Source: Pantoea sp. 1.19
GTDB taxonomy: Bacteria; Pseudomonadota; Gammaproteobacteria; Enterobacterales; Enterobacteriaceae
NCBI RefSeq assembly: GCF_001922585.1
Contig: NZ_MRBS01000003.1
Span: 236,231-300,230, forward strand
Length of the DNA stretch: 64,000 bases
Reading direction: 5' to 3'
Part shown: positions 1 to 8,006 of the stretch, piece after piece
Numbering within the stretch: the stretch's first letter is position 1
How the letters are laid out: every line of letters starts with the position of its first letter
Notes under the pieces: generated by a model
Seen by the model: the letters and a program-made list of their open reading frames with translations, nothing else
What the model was told of the DNA's origin: nothing
Databases searched by the model: none
Program-made: the position numbers and the translations under genes

Positions 1-1
1 G

Positions 2-1231
2 GCCCGCGCCACCGCGCTGCAGCAGTGCGATCTGCTGCTGATCGCCACCGCCGCCAGCCAGCGGGAGCAGGCGATGATCGCCGCGCAGGCGCTGTGGCAG
101 TGGCTGGAAGAAACCTGGCCTGCGGCCGCGCCGGCGGCGGGTAAACCGGCGCTGCTGTGGTGTTTGAGCCGCTGGGATCAGCGCGCGATCGACCGGGTCA
201 ACTTTGATGGTGCAGTACAGCGGGCCGCCGGACAGCCGGGCGAGAGCTGGGGCACGATGCTGACCAGCTCGGCGCGCGACCGGGAGCGAATGCTCAGCTG
301 GCTGCAGAGCCTGCTCTGCCCGGCGCTGCGTCTGACGCGACTGGCCACCCGGCTGGATGCACTGCGCGACGACGTGCGCGAGCGGCTGCTGCGGCCCTGG
401 CTGGATGATGAGACCGCCCTGTCGCTGCCGCACAAGCAGCAGCTGGCGCGCGCGCTGGTGAGCGGTCTGCAACGTCAAGCCAGCCAGCACGGCGCCCTGC
501 TTGAGAGTCTGCAGCCCGGGCGGGACACCCTGCGTCAGTGGTGGCTGCAGCGTCTGACCCGCCATTCCTACGGCGATCAGACGGCCACTTCGGCGCGCGA
601 CTGGGGGCTGGATCTCGATCTGTTTGCCGCTTCGCCGGCGGCGGAAACGCCGCGGCAGGCGATCGCCTGTCCGCAGGAGGCCGCGCCGGCGCTGGTGCAG
701 CTGTGGACCCACCACCTGCGCCTGCTGCCGGATAATCGTCCGCTGCTGCTGCAGCTGGGATTAAGCCGTCGTGAGATGGCGCAGCTGACTCAGGAGTGCC
801 TGACGGCGATTCAGCGCCTTGACCTCAGCGGCCAGCTGGCTCAGGCGCTGGCGCCCATTCCGTCACGGCAGGATAAACAGCACCTGGCCGAGCAATCCGC
901 GCAGAGTGCGGCGGCGGTGATGGGCGACTTTGTCGCCTGGCTGGGTTTCCAGCAGCGGCCGGGTTACGCGCGGCCGACCAGCCGGGTGAATACCGGGCAG
1001 CCCATTTTTAGTCGGCCACCGGCGCAGGCGCAGCGATGGCAGCCCGGCAAGCGCCTGACGCGGCTGGATGCGCGTCCGGTGAACACCACTGCACACTATA
1101 TTTATGACTGGCTGGTGGCGCTCAACGCGCTGATTGAAGAGAATGCGGGCTTCCGCGCCGCGCCGCTCAGTCCGGAGGCGCGCCAGCCCCTTTGCCAGCT
1201 GATAGCCGCGCTGGAACCGCCGCGAACTTAA
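2..1231 (+). CDS. srfC: SrfC family putative virulence factor, C-terminal part
   Basis: The frame is open from the first bases of the window, so the gene is cut at its 5' side and only about 409 C-terminal residues are seen. The sequence resembles SrfC, the last protein of the srfABC cluster described in Salmonella and found in Erwinia and Pantoea. Its biochemical role is not established. Visible features are a hydrophobic strand (CDLLLIATAAS) near the left edge that would fit a nucleotide-binding core, followed by long amphipathic helices rich in Leu, Gln and Arg, with no signal peptide or membrane segment. The first in-frame ATG in the window (position 74) is inside the protein and is not the true start. 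The stop overlaps the end of the convergent barstar gene by 4 nt. The family assignment comes from overall resemblance, not from a catalytic motif. Confidence 0.72.
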   Translation, partial: ARATALQQCDLLLIATAASQREQAMIAAQALWQWLEETWPAAAPAAGKPALLWCLSRWDQRAIDRVNFDGAVQRAAGQPGESWGTMLTSSARDRERMLSWLQSLLCPALRLTRLATRLDALRDDVRERLLRPWLDDETALSLPHKQQLARALVSGLQRQASQHGALLESLQPGRDTLRQWWLQRLTRHSYGDQTATSARDWGLDLDLFAASPAAETPRQAIACPQEAAPALVQLWTHHLRLLPDNRPLLLQLGLSRREMAQLTQECLTAIQRLDLSGQLAQALAPIPSRQDKQHLAEQSAQSAAAVMGDFVAWLGFQQRPGYARPTSRVNTGQPIFSRPPAQAQRWQPGKRLTRLDARPVNTTAHYIYDWLVALNALIEENAGFRAAPLSPEARQPLCQLIAALEPPRT

Positions 1232-1500
1232 CTGACCATCACCGTCAGCTCGCCGGGCAGCGCCAGCTCCGCGTCAAACCACAGCGCCACCAGATCATCG
1301 AACGTGCCATCATCGGCGCGTTCGTGGAGGTGGCACAACCGCACTTCGGCCGGAAGCGGCAGCATGCCGCTGGTTACGGCATCCCACAGCGCGTCCAGGT
1401 TGTCGCCAAACGTGTCCGGCAGCGACCAGTCGCGGCGACACTGCTGGTAAACGTCGGCCATCGTGTCCAGATGGCGAAAATCGAAGGTGTATGTTTGCAT
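1228..1500 (-). CDS. Barstar family ribonuclease inhibitor
   Basis: A 90-residue acidic protein of the barstar fold. The N-terminal half has the usual spacing of hydrophobic and acidic residues (TFGDNLDALWDAV), the segment that in barstar forms the helix plugging the barnase active site. It lies 3 nt downstream of a barnase-like RNase gene on the same strand, so the two form a toxin-immunity or enzyme-inhibitor pair read as one transcript. The inhibitor is expected in the cytoplasm, where it would neutralise enzyme that has not been exported. No signal peptide is visible. The length (90 residues) equals that of classical barstar. Specific pairing with the neighbouring RNase is inferred from adjacency. 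Confidence 0.85.
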   Translation of the reverse strand: MQTYTFDFRHLDTMADVYQQCRRDWSLPDTFGDNLDALWDAVTSGMLPLPAEVRLCHLHERADDGTFDDLVALWFDAELALPGELTVMVS

Positions 1501-1503
1501 CGG

Positions 1504-1953
1504 TTACTTTACCGCCTCCACGTGTCGATAGTGATCGCGGGTGAGATAGATCAGTCCGTCGGTCGAGTACAGCAGCCGCTCAGCACCGCGACGACCACAG
1601 CGGTAGTTAATGTCCGCTTCAAACCACTGCCGGCCCGCCTTCATCGGCAGCTGCTGCTCGCGGTTACCAAAGCGATCGCCGCCGATAGCTTTGCCCGGTA
1701 GCACTTCGCACAGATTACCGGCGCGCGCATCCCAGCCGGCGGCGCGCGCTTCGCGCTTGGTGACATAATAGTCCGGCAGACGCCGGTGCTGACGAAGGTA
1801 ATTCACCACCTGTACTTCAGCCGTTAATGCATCCGCCAGCTGGGCGCCGCGGGCGTTCTCAGTCGCCGGAGGGAGCGGATCCTGGCGCAGCCAGATGCCT
1901 GCCAGAATGGCCGCCACTACGGCCAGCGCGATGATCAGTTTACTGTGTTTCAT
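1504..1953 (-). CDS. Barnase-type guanyl-specific ribonuclease, exported or membrane-anchored
   Basis: The protein has 149 residues. Residues 7-22 form a hydrophobic segment (signal peptide or anchor) and residues about 38-147 align closely with barnase, including the KREA, GNLCEVLPGK, GGDRFGNRE, EADINY and TRDHY blocks. The catalytic residues of barnase are present: Glu112 (barnase E73), Arg122 and Arg126 (R83 and R87) and His141 (H102). The enzyme should cleave single-stranded RNA after guanine. I chose the ATG at 1953 because GAGGAAAGG, a good ribosome-binding site, lies just before it; the in-frame ATG four codons upstream would place that site inside the gene. Barstar follows after 3 nt. 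Whether the enzyme is a secreted nutrient-scavenging RNase or an antibacterial toxin cannot be told from sequence. Confidence 0.9.
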   Translation of the reverse strand: MKHSKLIIALAVVAAILAGIWLRQDPLPPATENARGAQLADALTAEVQVVNYLRQHRRLPDYYVTKREARAAGWDARAGNLCEVLPGKAIGGDRFGNREQQLPMKAGRQWFEADINYRCGRRGAERLLYSTDGLIYLTRDHYRHVEAVK

Positions 1954-2088
1954 GCCTTTCCTCATTCAGCACGGAAATACCGCGTTTTTTTTCCGCAAGG
2001 GTTTTCATCCCTGCGCATATCACCGACAATAGTGTGACTTAGCGCACGATTATATCGTGGCACGACATTCAACCAGAAGCGCCTGCCG

Positions 2089-3273
2089 ATGTTATCAAAT
2101 ACTGTCTCCCGAAAAACCGCCTGGCTGCGGGTTGTGATGCTGGCGCTGGCCGCCTTCATCTTTAATACCACCGAGTTTGTTCCGGTTGGTCTGCTGTCGG
2201 ATATCGCCGCCAGCTTTTCGATGCGGACCGCCGATGTGGGTATTATGCTCACCATTTACGCCTGGATCGTCGCGCTGATGTCGCTGCCGCTGATGCTGCT
2301 GACACGCCATATCGAGCGGCGGCGGCTGCTGATTGGCCTGTTTATCCTGTTTATCCTCAGCCATATGCTGTCGGTGGTGGCGTGGAACTTCTGGGTGCTG
2401 GTAACGGCGCGCGCCGGGATCGCATTTGCCCACGCGGTCTTCTGGTCAATCACCGCTTCTCTGGCAATTCGCGTTGCGCCGGCGGGGAAAAAGACCCAGG
2501 CGCTGAGTATGCTGGCCACCGGGACCGCGCTGGCGATGGTGCTTGGCGTACCGATTGGCCGGGTGATTGGCCAACTGCTGGACTGGCGGACCACGTTCGG
2601 CGTAATTGGTTTCGTGGCGCTGCTGACCCTGCTGGCGCTGGCGCGGCTGCTGCCCACGCTACCGAGTGAACACACCGGCTCACTGCGCAGCGTACCGCAG
2701 CTGTTTTCCCGCCCGCCGCTGGTTGGCATGTATCTGCTGACCGCGCTGGTGGTTACCGCACACTATACCGCCTACAGCTACATCGAACCCTTTATGCAAG
2801 GCGTGGCCGGCATGAGTCACAACTTCACCACCCTGCTGCTGCTGATTTTTGGTTCAGCGGGGATCCTTGGCAGCCTGCTGTTCAGCGCGCTCGGCCAGCG
2901 GCGCCCGGTGGCGCTGCTGCTGGGCGCCATTGCTACCGTTGCGGCCTGTATGCTGCTGCTGTACGCGGCTGCCCCCCGGATGCCCGCGATCGTCACCCTG
3001 TGCGTGCTGTGGGGCATGGCAATGATGACTATTGGCCTGACTCTGCAGGTGCGGGTTCTGGGACTGGCCTCGGATGCTACCGACGTGGCGATGTCGCTGT
3101 TTTCCGGGATCTATAATATCGGTATTGGCGCCGGCGCGCTGCTCGGCAACCAGGTCAGTCTTCATCTGCAGATGGCGCAGGTCGGCTACGTTGGCGGGGT
3201 GCTGGGGCTGGTGGCGCTGCTGTGGTGCGCCTGGCTATGCCAGCGCTATCCGGTGCTGCGTCACATCCAGTAG
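2089..3273 (+). CDS. sotB: SotB/YdeA sugar and IPTG efflux transporter (MFS)
   Basis: The 394-residue, 12-helix MFS protein is nearly collinear with E. coli SotB: NTVSRK at the N terminus, then [30 protein letters not shown] and DATDVAM, with GIGAGAL and GNQVSLH near the C terminus. SotB exports L-arabinose and IPTG-like sugars across the inner membrane and so limits inducer accumulation. The ATG at 2089 matches the family start; the ribosome-binding site is weak. Its last 119 nt overlap the 3' end of a second MFS gene on the other strand. No dedicated regulator is adjacent; a short palindrome (TCGTG/CACGA, near 2055-2065) lies in the upstream region. Confidence 0.93.
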   Translation: MLSNTVSRKTAWLRVVMLALAAFIFNTTEFVPVGLLSDIAASFSMRTADVGIMLTIYAWIVALMSLPLMLLTRHIERRRLLIGLFILFILSHMLSVVAWNFWVLVTARAGIAFAHAVFWSITASLAIRVAPAGKKTQALSMLATGTALAMVLGVPIGRVIGQLLDWRTTFGVIGFVALLTLLALARLLPTLPSEHTGSLRSVPQLFSRPPLVGMYLLTALVVTAHYTAYSYIEPFMQGVAGMSHNFTTLLLLIFGSAGILGSLLFSALGQRRPVALLLGAIATVAACMLLLYAAAPRMPAIVTLCVLWGMAMMTIGLTLQVRVLGLASDATDVAMSLFSGIYNIGIGAGALLGNQVSLHLQMAQVGYVGGVLGLVALLWCAWLCQRYPVLRHIQ

Positions 3274-4459
3274 GGCATTCGTCGGCGCGCGGCCGCCGCG
3301 CCAGATAGCGCTGGAGCCTCCATACCAGTAGCAAATTCACAACGCTCAGTACAGTAAGCAGCACCAGCAGCAGGCTGGCGCTGCCGTACGTCAGCAGCGC
3401 GCCCACCGCCAGCGGCGTTAGCGCTTGCCCCAGCAGCGCCGGGCGCGCAATCCGCCCCATTACCCGCGCATACTGCGGCTGGCTGACCAACGCCAGCGGC
3501 AGCGTGCCGCGCACGATCGCCCGCAGGCCGTTACCGGCCCCGTACAGCAGCATACTCAGCGCCGCAGCGCCCGGAAACAGCGCCAGCACGGCTAAACCAC
3601 TCGCCACCAGACCAACGGAAAACCCGGTGGCCCACAGCGGGTGATGCTGGTGAAACAGCCTGTCCAGCACCCGCGCCGCAACCTGACAGGGACCGGGTAT
3701 GGCCGCCAGCGCCAGCGCAGCACTGAGGCCATAGCCGCCCGCCTGCAGCAGTGCGATCAGCTGCAGCGAGACGGCGGTCATCACCACGGAAGCGAGGGTA
3801 AAAATGGCGCTCAGCAGCCAGAACAACGCCGGGGCAATATCCGCGGGCGGCGGCGCGCGCAGCGGCGGGACACGCTGACGCGGCGCAGCGGGCGGCAGCG
3901 CCCAGAGGGTGGCCGGCAGTACGCACAGCAGCAGGATCGCCGCCCAGATCAGGCACCCGCCCCGCCAGCCGCCCCAGTGTAAAAAGAGCGCGGTGGCCGG
4001 CCACACCAGCGAAGTACAGAAGCCGGAAATCAGCGTAATCCCGCTGATGGCCCGCCGCGCCGCCGCGCCGTACAGCGTGCCCATAGTGGCGAACAGCGGA
4101 TCGTAGAGGCCCATCGCCATGCCGATCCCCAGCAAACACCAGGCCAGCAAATAGAGCGGCAGCGCGTGGCTGAGCGCCAGCAGCAGCAGCCCGCAGGCCA
4201 TCAGAGGGCCACTGGCGGCCAGCACGCGACGGCCGTGGCCGGCGGCAATGGCCAGGCCGATCCGCGGAGACAGCAGCCCGGAGAGGGCAATCGCCAGCGA
4301 CAGGCCGCCGTATACCCACTGCGCCGACCAGCCGGTATCGGTCACGATTGGCGTCGCCAGCACGCTTAGCAGGTAAAACGATCCGCCCCAGCTCAGGATC
4401 TGTATCAGGCCGAGCACGGCTGTGTGGCGCGCTGCGGGAAGGTGAACGGATGCGGTCAT
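3155..4459 (-). CDS. MFS transporter of unknown substrate
   Basis: A 434-residue inner-membrane protein with about 12 hydrophobic helices and an N-terminal block [20 protein letters not shown] typical of a group of poorly characterised MFS exporters. I placed the start at 4459 because similarity to MFS proteins begins there; residues further upstream in the frame are polar and unlike the family. The C-terminal tail of roughly 40 residues (Arg, Ala and Pro rich) lies antisense to the end of sotB and may not be conserved. The start overlaps the stop of a possible small membrane ORF in an ATGA arrangement. The substrate is unknown. Confidence 0.75.
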   Translation of the reverse strand: MTASVHLPAARHTAVLGLIQILSWGGSFYLLSVLATPIVTDTGWSAQWVYGGLSLAIALSGLLSPRIGLAIAAGHGRRVLAASGPLMACGLLLLALSHALPLYLLAWCLLGIGMAMGLYDPLFATMGTLYGAAARRAISGITLISGFCTSLVWPATALFLHWGGWRGGCLIWAAILLLCVLPATLWALPPAAPRQRVPPLRAPPPADIAPALFWLLSAIFTLASVVMTAVSLQLIALLQAGGYGLSAALALAAIPGPCQVAARVLDRLFHQHHPLWATGFSVGLVASGLAVLALFPGAAALSMLLYGAGNGLRAIVRGTLPLALVSQPQYARVMGRIARPALLGQALTPLAVGALLTYGSASLLLVLLTVLSVVNLLLVWRLQRYLARRPRADECPTGCDAAPDSAGIARRTTAAPPAPAPRQRSRPAPSADED

Positions 4460-4617
4460 GGTAACAACGTGAAAAGGTGTGTGCTGGCGAGCATAGCAAC
4501 TGTCAACGAAAATGTCAGGCGGACGGCGCCGCGCAGGCCGCCAACCCGAGCGACAGGTGACCACGATGCCAAGGCGAGATAGACGCTGAAAAGCGTAACC
4601 ACACGCAAGGCGTGCAT
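4456..4617 (-). CDS. Possible small membrane protein or leader ORF before the MFS gene
   Basis: A 53-codon frame with two hydrophobic stretches (around VVTLFSVYLALASW and LTFSLTVAMLAS). A purine-rich AAGGGG lies 9 nt before its ATG, and its TGA overlaps the ATG of the downstream MFS gene (ATGA), as in translationally coupled pairs. I do not recognise the sequence, and the surrounding DNA contains many chance frames, so this could be accidental. Conservation of the frame and of the overlap in related genomes would decide. Confidence 0.25.
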   Translation of the reverse strand: MHALRVVTLFSVYLALASWSPVARVGGLRGAVRLTFSLTVAMLASTHLFTLLP

Positions 4618-5540
4618 GTTGCTGCCCCTTCCATACGGACAGCGCGTCTCACTGATAACATGGCGCATACGGGGAGCATAGCCGTTAGCCTTGATGCTAC
4701 CGATATCTACCCGGTTAGGGTTGAGAAAGCGGGCCAGCTTTACGCCGATTGGGGTCAGCCCCATCGGTCTTCGTCCCCGCGTCGAACCGCCGGATAAGGC
4801 TGCTGCCCGGCACCTTCACCGGCACAGAGCCGCTCCTCTGCGTCTGCCGCCCGATGCTGCTGACGCAGGCTTTCACCTGCGCCTCTGTCTCACTGTCGTT
4901 GAGTGGATAGCCCGGCTAATAAAGGTCAAACGGCCGGGAAAGATGAGTGTGACCACCCTGCCGGCGGGCGTTGTCCGGCCAGGCGCACTTTTCATCCTTC
5001 CTTTGCGCACGCTGTTGCCAGTGCCTCGCCGACCAGGCCGGCGCAGCGGGCCGGCGCCAGCCGCAGACAGTCTGTGTTCGCCCGCCAGTACCCCGTGTTA
5101 TCAAAGAGCTGCCCCACCGCCAGCGATATCTCCCCGATCGGCACCGGAGGATTTTTTGCGCGGCGGTGAATGCCGGCCTGGTGAGTGCGTCGCCGATAAT
5201 GTCATCGCGGTCGTAGCCGGTGTCGTCCGGCATACCATTTCATCGTCAGCCATGAAAAATCCCTTAAATATGCACGATAAGATTTGCGCATTACCCATCC
5301 TCCGTGATGTTTAAACCTGCTCGCAGGAAAAGCATCCTGACGATACAGCTGTATCCGGACAGGAAGCCTGCACGTTCGTTGGCACGGGCGTCGTCGACAA
5401 ATACGCATACCTACGGCGCAGAGAGCCGTAGCCGCCGCGTTTGTCTGCCAATGGAGGCGGCCAGCGGCACAAAAAAGCCGCCGCGCATGGGTAAGTGCGC
5501 GGCGGCGAGCAGAGGGTCGATCTTTATCATTATCAGATCG
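4618..5540. other. About 0.9 kb without a convincing gene; probable degraded sequence
   Basis: No frame here has a recognisable product on either strand. On the minus strand between about 5253 and 4988, reading across two frameshifts gives pieces that look protein-like: MADDEM, then DDTGYDRDDIIGDALTRPAF, then NPPVPIGEISLAVGQLF running to a stop after EALATACAKEG. This suggests the remains of one small gene broken by indels, but I cannot name a family. A perfect 7-bp hairpin (CTACGGC/GCCGTAG) is at 5411-5431. The only well-supported signal is the minus-strand terminator near 5477-5506. Confidence 0.45.
5471..5506 (-). terminator. Rho-independent terminator of the DUF1471 operon
   Basis: Perfect 10-bp stem GCCGCCGCGC/GCGCGGCGGC (5477-5486 with 5497-5506) with a 10-nt loop, followed on the minus strand by six T. 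It lies 35 nt beyond the stop of the small secreted-protein gene, consistent with ending the two-gene transcript. Confidence 0.85.
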
Positions 5541-5798
5541 CTACATTAGATTACTACGCGATTGCGCGTCTGCCGATCGCGGAGGCTGTCCAACGGGCAC
5601 GGTACGTTGACGCACCGTGTCGGTCAGCGATGCCGGAATCGCCGTCAAAAATTGCCCGGCCGGTAACAGGGGAGCGCTGCCGGAGACCATCGGCGCGGCG
5701 GGCTCAGGATCACGGATGCTGGCGATATCCTGCTGCGCGACGGCCTGCGCGGCGACGAACAGCCATAATCCTGTCGCCGCCAGCCATGACGAAGTCAT
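5541..5798 (-). CDS. Small secreted protein, unknown function
   Basis: An 85-residue protein beginning MTSSWLAATGLWLFVAAQA, a clear signal peptide with a likely cut after AVAQ. The mature part is short, Pro/Ser/Arg-rich and without cysteine (PEPAAPMVSGSAPLLPAGQF, later RQRTVPVGQPPRS). The start at 5798 was chosen because the signal peptide begins there; the longer frame adds a non-hydrophobic extension. It lies 22 nt downstream of a periplasmic DUF1471 gene and ahead of a strong terminator, so the two are probably co-transcribed. I do not recognise the family. A periplasmic or envelope-stress role is only a guess from the neighbour. Confidence 0.55.
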   Translation of the reverse strand: MTSSWLAATGLWLFVAAQAVAQQDIASIRDPEPAAPMVSGSAPLLPAGQFLTAIPASLTDTVRQRTVPVGQPPRSADAQSRSNLM

Positions 5799-5820
5799 TT
5801 TGCCTCCCGGTCGACCGCGA

Positions 5821-6081
5821 TCAGTTATACAGCTCAGCGGTGCCGTAGAGGCTGTTGTCACCGACCGCGGAAGTGATACGGTAAGCTTTAGCACCCGCCG
5901 CATCGGCTTTTGCCGCCAGTTTTGCTTCCAGCGCGGTCAGATTGGCGCTGTTAATTTTAGCACTCACCACGCCGACAGGCTGCTGATCGGACGGCGCTGC
6001 GTTTAGCTGGTCAGCGGCGAAAGCGCTCGCGGACAAACCGGACAGAACCAGTGCAGCCAGAGTCATTTTCAGGGTATTCAT
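5821..6081 (-). CDS. DUF1471 (YdgH/BhsA/McbA-like) periplasmic protein
   Basis: An 86-residue protein with a signal peptide (MNTLKMTLAALVLSGLSASA, cut after AFA) and one DUF1471 domain, recognised by GVVSAKINSANLTALEAKLA and KADAAGAKAYRITSAVGDN. Small DUF1471 proteins in enterobacteria are induced by oxidative, acid or envelope stress and affect biofilm and permeability; the molecular activity is unclear. The start at 6081 is the ATG directly before the signal peptide; the in-frame ATG 7 codons upstream would add charged residues. It is the first gene of a two-gene unit and faces a TetR regulator across an intergenic region holding three copies of TAAGTTAAC, so control by that regulator is plausible. 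Three-domain YdgH is encoded separately at 28341-29297. Confidence 0.82.
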   Translation of the reverse strand: MNTLKMTLAALVLSGLSASAFAADQLNAAPSDQQPVGVVSAKINSANLTALEAKLAAKADAAGAKAYRITSAVGDNSLYGTAELYN

Positions 6082-6130
6082 CGTCTCTTCCTTATCATTC
6101 AATTAGCAGGGTATGGGCGTCGCCAACCAT

Positions 6131-6337
6131 TAAGTTAACGATCGATAGGTAAAGGTTACGCCTCAGCGTGATCTGGATCAACTTTATTTTCCTAACAGTC
6201 GTTATATAAAAGAGCAGAAATTAACCCTATCAATAAGTTAACGGATTGACTTGCGCACGAATTGCTTAGCCTGCTACGTCATTGCCCCCTTTCTGGCCAG
6301 GACGGTTGCATTTTATTTAATGATCGGTAAGTTAACA
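6131..6337. promoter_or_regulatory. Three TAAGTTAAC repeats, candidate TetR operators
   Basis: The element TAAGTTAAC followed by G or A, with palindromic core GTTAAC, occurs at 6131-6140, 6234-6243 and 6328-6337, all in the same orientation in the 280-nt region between the DUF1471 operon and the tetR-family gene. The last copy lies 25 nt before the regulator's start. Binding by the adjacent TetR protein is inferred from position and repetition only. Confidence 0.45.
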
Positions 6338-6361
6338 GAACCCAATGATTAAGGAGGCGAT

Positions 6362-6994
6362 GTGAGCGATCAACCACCCTGCCTGAAAAAGAATCGCGGT
6401 CGGCCCAAGACTTTCGATCGTGATGCCGCGCTGGATAAAGCGCTGGCCCTGTTTTGGCAACACGGCTATGAGGCGACGTCGCTTGCGGATCTGGTCGCCG
6501 CAACCGGCGCCAAAGCCCCCACGCTGTATGCAGAATTCGTCAATAAGGAAGGGCTGTTCCGCGCCGTGCTTGAGCGCTACATGGAGCAGTTCGCCGCGCA
6601 GCGCGATGCGGCGCTCGACTGCCCGGAGCAAAACGTCGCCGACGCCATTGAGGCGTTTTTCCGCACCACCGCCGCGTGTTTTAGCGACGGTAAGACGCCG
6701 AACGGCTGCTTTATTATCTGTACCTCCACCGCGCTGGCGGCAAATTCTGCGGAGGTGGCCGAACTGCTGAAATCCCGCCATCGCGCGCAGGAAGAGGCGC
6801 TACTGCGCTTTCTTACTCAGCGTCAGCAGCGGGGAGAGCTGCCCGCCAAACTGGCGCTGGCGCCGCTGGCCGAGTATCTTGCCTGCCTGCTACAGGGGAT
6901 GTCGGTGCGCGCGCGCGAGGGGGCCAGCACCGAGGCGCTGAACCGCATCATCGATCTGTTTATGCGCCAGTGGCCGCTGTTGACTCAGCCCTGA
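6362..6994 (+). CDS. TetR/AcrR family transcriptional regulator
   Basis: The protein has 210 residues. The N-terminal helix-turn-helix is typical: GRPKTFDRDAALDKALALFW followed by HGYEATSLADLVAATGAKAP and TLYAEFVNKEGLF. The C-terminal part is a helical ligand-binding and dimer domain. Translation starts at a GTG (6362) preceded at 4 nt by AAGGAGG, an excellent ribosome-binding site; no ATG is available in the right place. It is divergent from the DUF1471 operon and ends 10 nt inside the convergent GNAT gene. The ligand is unknown. The three TAAGTTAAC repeats in the shared promoter region are the likely operators, which would make it a local repressor and autoregulator. Confidence 0.88.
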   Translation: MSDQPPCLKKNRGRPKTFDRDAALDKALALFWQHGYEATSLADLVAATGAKAPTLYAEFVNKEGLFRAVLERYMEQFAAQRDAALDCPEQNVADAIEAFFRTTAACFSDGKTPNGCFIICTSTALAANSAEVAELLKSRHRAQEEALLRFLTQRQQRGELPAKLALAPLAEYLACLLQGMSVRAREGASTEALNRIIDLFMRQWPLLTQP

Positions 6995-7554
6995 TCCTGC
7001 CAGTGCTCCCGGGTTAACCGGTACCAGACGTGTTCGCGCAGCGGGTGCAACTCCGGCACCCGGGGGTGCTCGAACTCCCCCTGTTGGCTCATACCGCACT
7101 TTTCCATCACCCGCCGCGACGGGTGATTGATTTTCGCTGTAAAGGCGACCACTGCCGGCAGCGCGAAGTGGGTAAAAGCCTCGGTCAGTACCCGTCCTGC
7201 CCCCTCGGGCGCCAGCCCCTGCCCCCACGCCTGCGGCAGCAGGCGCCAGCCAATTTCAACCGCGGGCGAAAAGGGCAACCGTTCCGGCGCCGGATTCAGG
7301 CCAATAAAACCGATAAAGTCGCCGCTGTCGCGCCGCTCTACCGCCCACAGCCCCCAGCCATATTCCACGAAGCGCTGGCGGATCACCGCCAGCATCTCTT
7401 CGCTTTGCGCCGGCGTCATCACGTCGGGAAAAAAGCGCATAACGTCGGGATCGGCGTTCATCGCGCTGAAAATCGGCAGATCGTCCTCACGCCAGCCGCG
7501 CAGCAGCAGGCGAGGCGTGGTGAGTTCGCGAGGGGGCTCACAGAGCGGCAACAT
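6985..7554 (-). CDS. GNAT N-acetyltransferase (RimJ/RimL-like)
   Basis: A 189-residue GNAT protein starting LTTPRLLLRGWREDDLPIFS, the usual opening of the RimJ/RimL-like subgroup. The acetyl-CoA binding motif reads LLPQAWGQGLAPEGAGRVL and the later motif INHPSRRVMEKCGM matches the family (N-x-x-S-x-x-V-x-x-K-x-G-F/M). It should transfer acetyl from acetyl-CoA to an amine on a small molecule or protein N terminus; the substrate is unknown. The ATG at 7554 gives the normal length; upstream residues are not GNAT-like. It lies 14 nt after a small DUF1508-like ORF on the same strand and ends in a 10-nt overlap with the TetR gene. Confidence 0.85.
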   Translation of the reverse strand: MLPLCEPPRELTTPRLLLRGWREDDLPIFSAMNADPDVMRFFPDVMTPAQSEEMLAVIRQRFVEYGWGLWAVERRDSGDFIGFIGLNPAPERLPFSPAVEIGWRLLPQAWGQGLAPEGAGRVLTEAFTHFALPAVVAFTAKINHPSRRVMEKCGMSQQGEFEHPRVPELHPLREHVWYRLTREHWQDQG

Positions 7555-7568
7555 GAGGTCGCGGCCGC

Positions 7569-7904
7569 TCACTCTCCCGGCTCCCCGATGGCTAAAATCA
7601 GCCCAATTTTCTGCCTCGCAGCCAGGTCGCGAATCCGCGCCCGGCACGCGCGGCATTGCTGAGGTGACTCGGTTATCTGAGGGTCATCCGCGCCGAAAAT
7701 AACATACGCTGGACCGGTGTTCGCCACCGGCCGCCGAAGGGGGCTCCCGTTCCCGCGGTGGTGTTGCATCAACGCCCCCCCTCTCAGACGCGGAGGCTTG
7801 GGGAAAGCGTCTTCACGGGCCGGCATGGCCCCACCGGTGGCGGCATGCGGCCGAAAGCGGCACCGCCCGTTCTGGCCGCTGAACATCTCATACTTGCCGC
7901 TCAT
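7569..7904 (-). CDS. Small protein with YegP/DUF1508-like N terminus, possibly decayed
   Basis: An 111-codon frame whose ATG is preceded by GGGAGG at 4 nt, so translation initiation looks real. The first 25 residues (MSGKYEMFSGQNGRCRFRPH) resemble the first strand pair of DUF1508 proteins such as YegP, which are small two-repeat proteins of unknown function. After about residue 25 the likeness is lost in this frame, while fragments reminiscent of the rest of the repeat appear in a neighbouring frame (around ASASERGGVDAT), suggesting a frameshift. The last part is rich in Arg and Cys (SPQQCRACRARIRDLAAR). It is probably a damaged gene, but a diverged functional one is possible. It precedes the GNAT gene by 14 nt. 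Confidence 0.4.
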   Translation of the reverse strand: MSGKYEMFSGQNGRCRFRPHAATGGAMPAREDAFPKPPRLRGGALMQHHRGNGSPLRRPVANTGPAYVIFGADDPQITESPQQCRACRARIRDLAARQKIGLILAIGEPGE

Positions 7905-8006
7905 CTTACCTCCCTTGTGAGCAGATGGATAACCTGACGCTTAAGTGTTAAAGCCAATGTGCACCGCGTCAAATGGCGTCCGCCGCTGCGAAACAGCGGA
8001 CGGTTT

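Noticed and set aside
3531-4499. A 322-codon minus-strand frame inside the second MFS gene
   Set aside because: Shadow of the real MFS frame; the Arg/Ala-rich translation shows no membrane segments.
4691-5314. A 207-codon plus-strand frame
   Set aside because: Composition is that of random GC-rich sequence, with no signal, domain or convincing start.
7977-8002. Terminator of the dppA-like gene
   Set aside because: The hairpin is strong but is not followed by a T-run on the minus strand.
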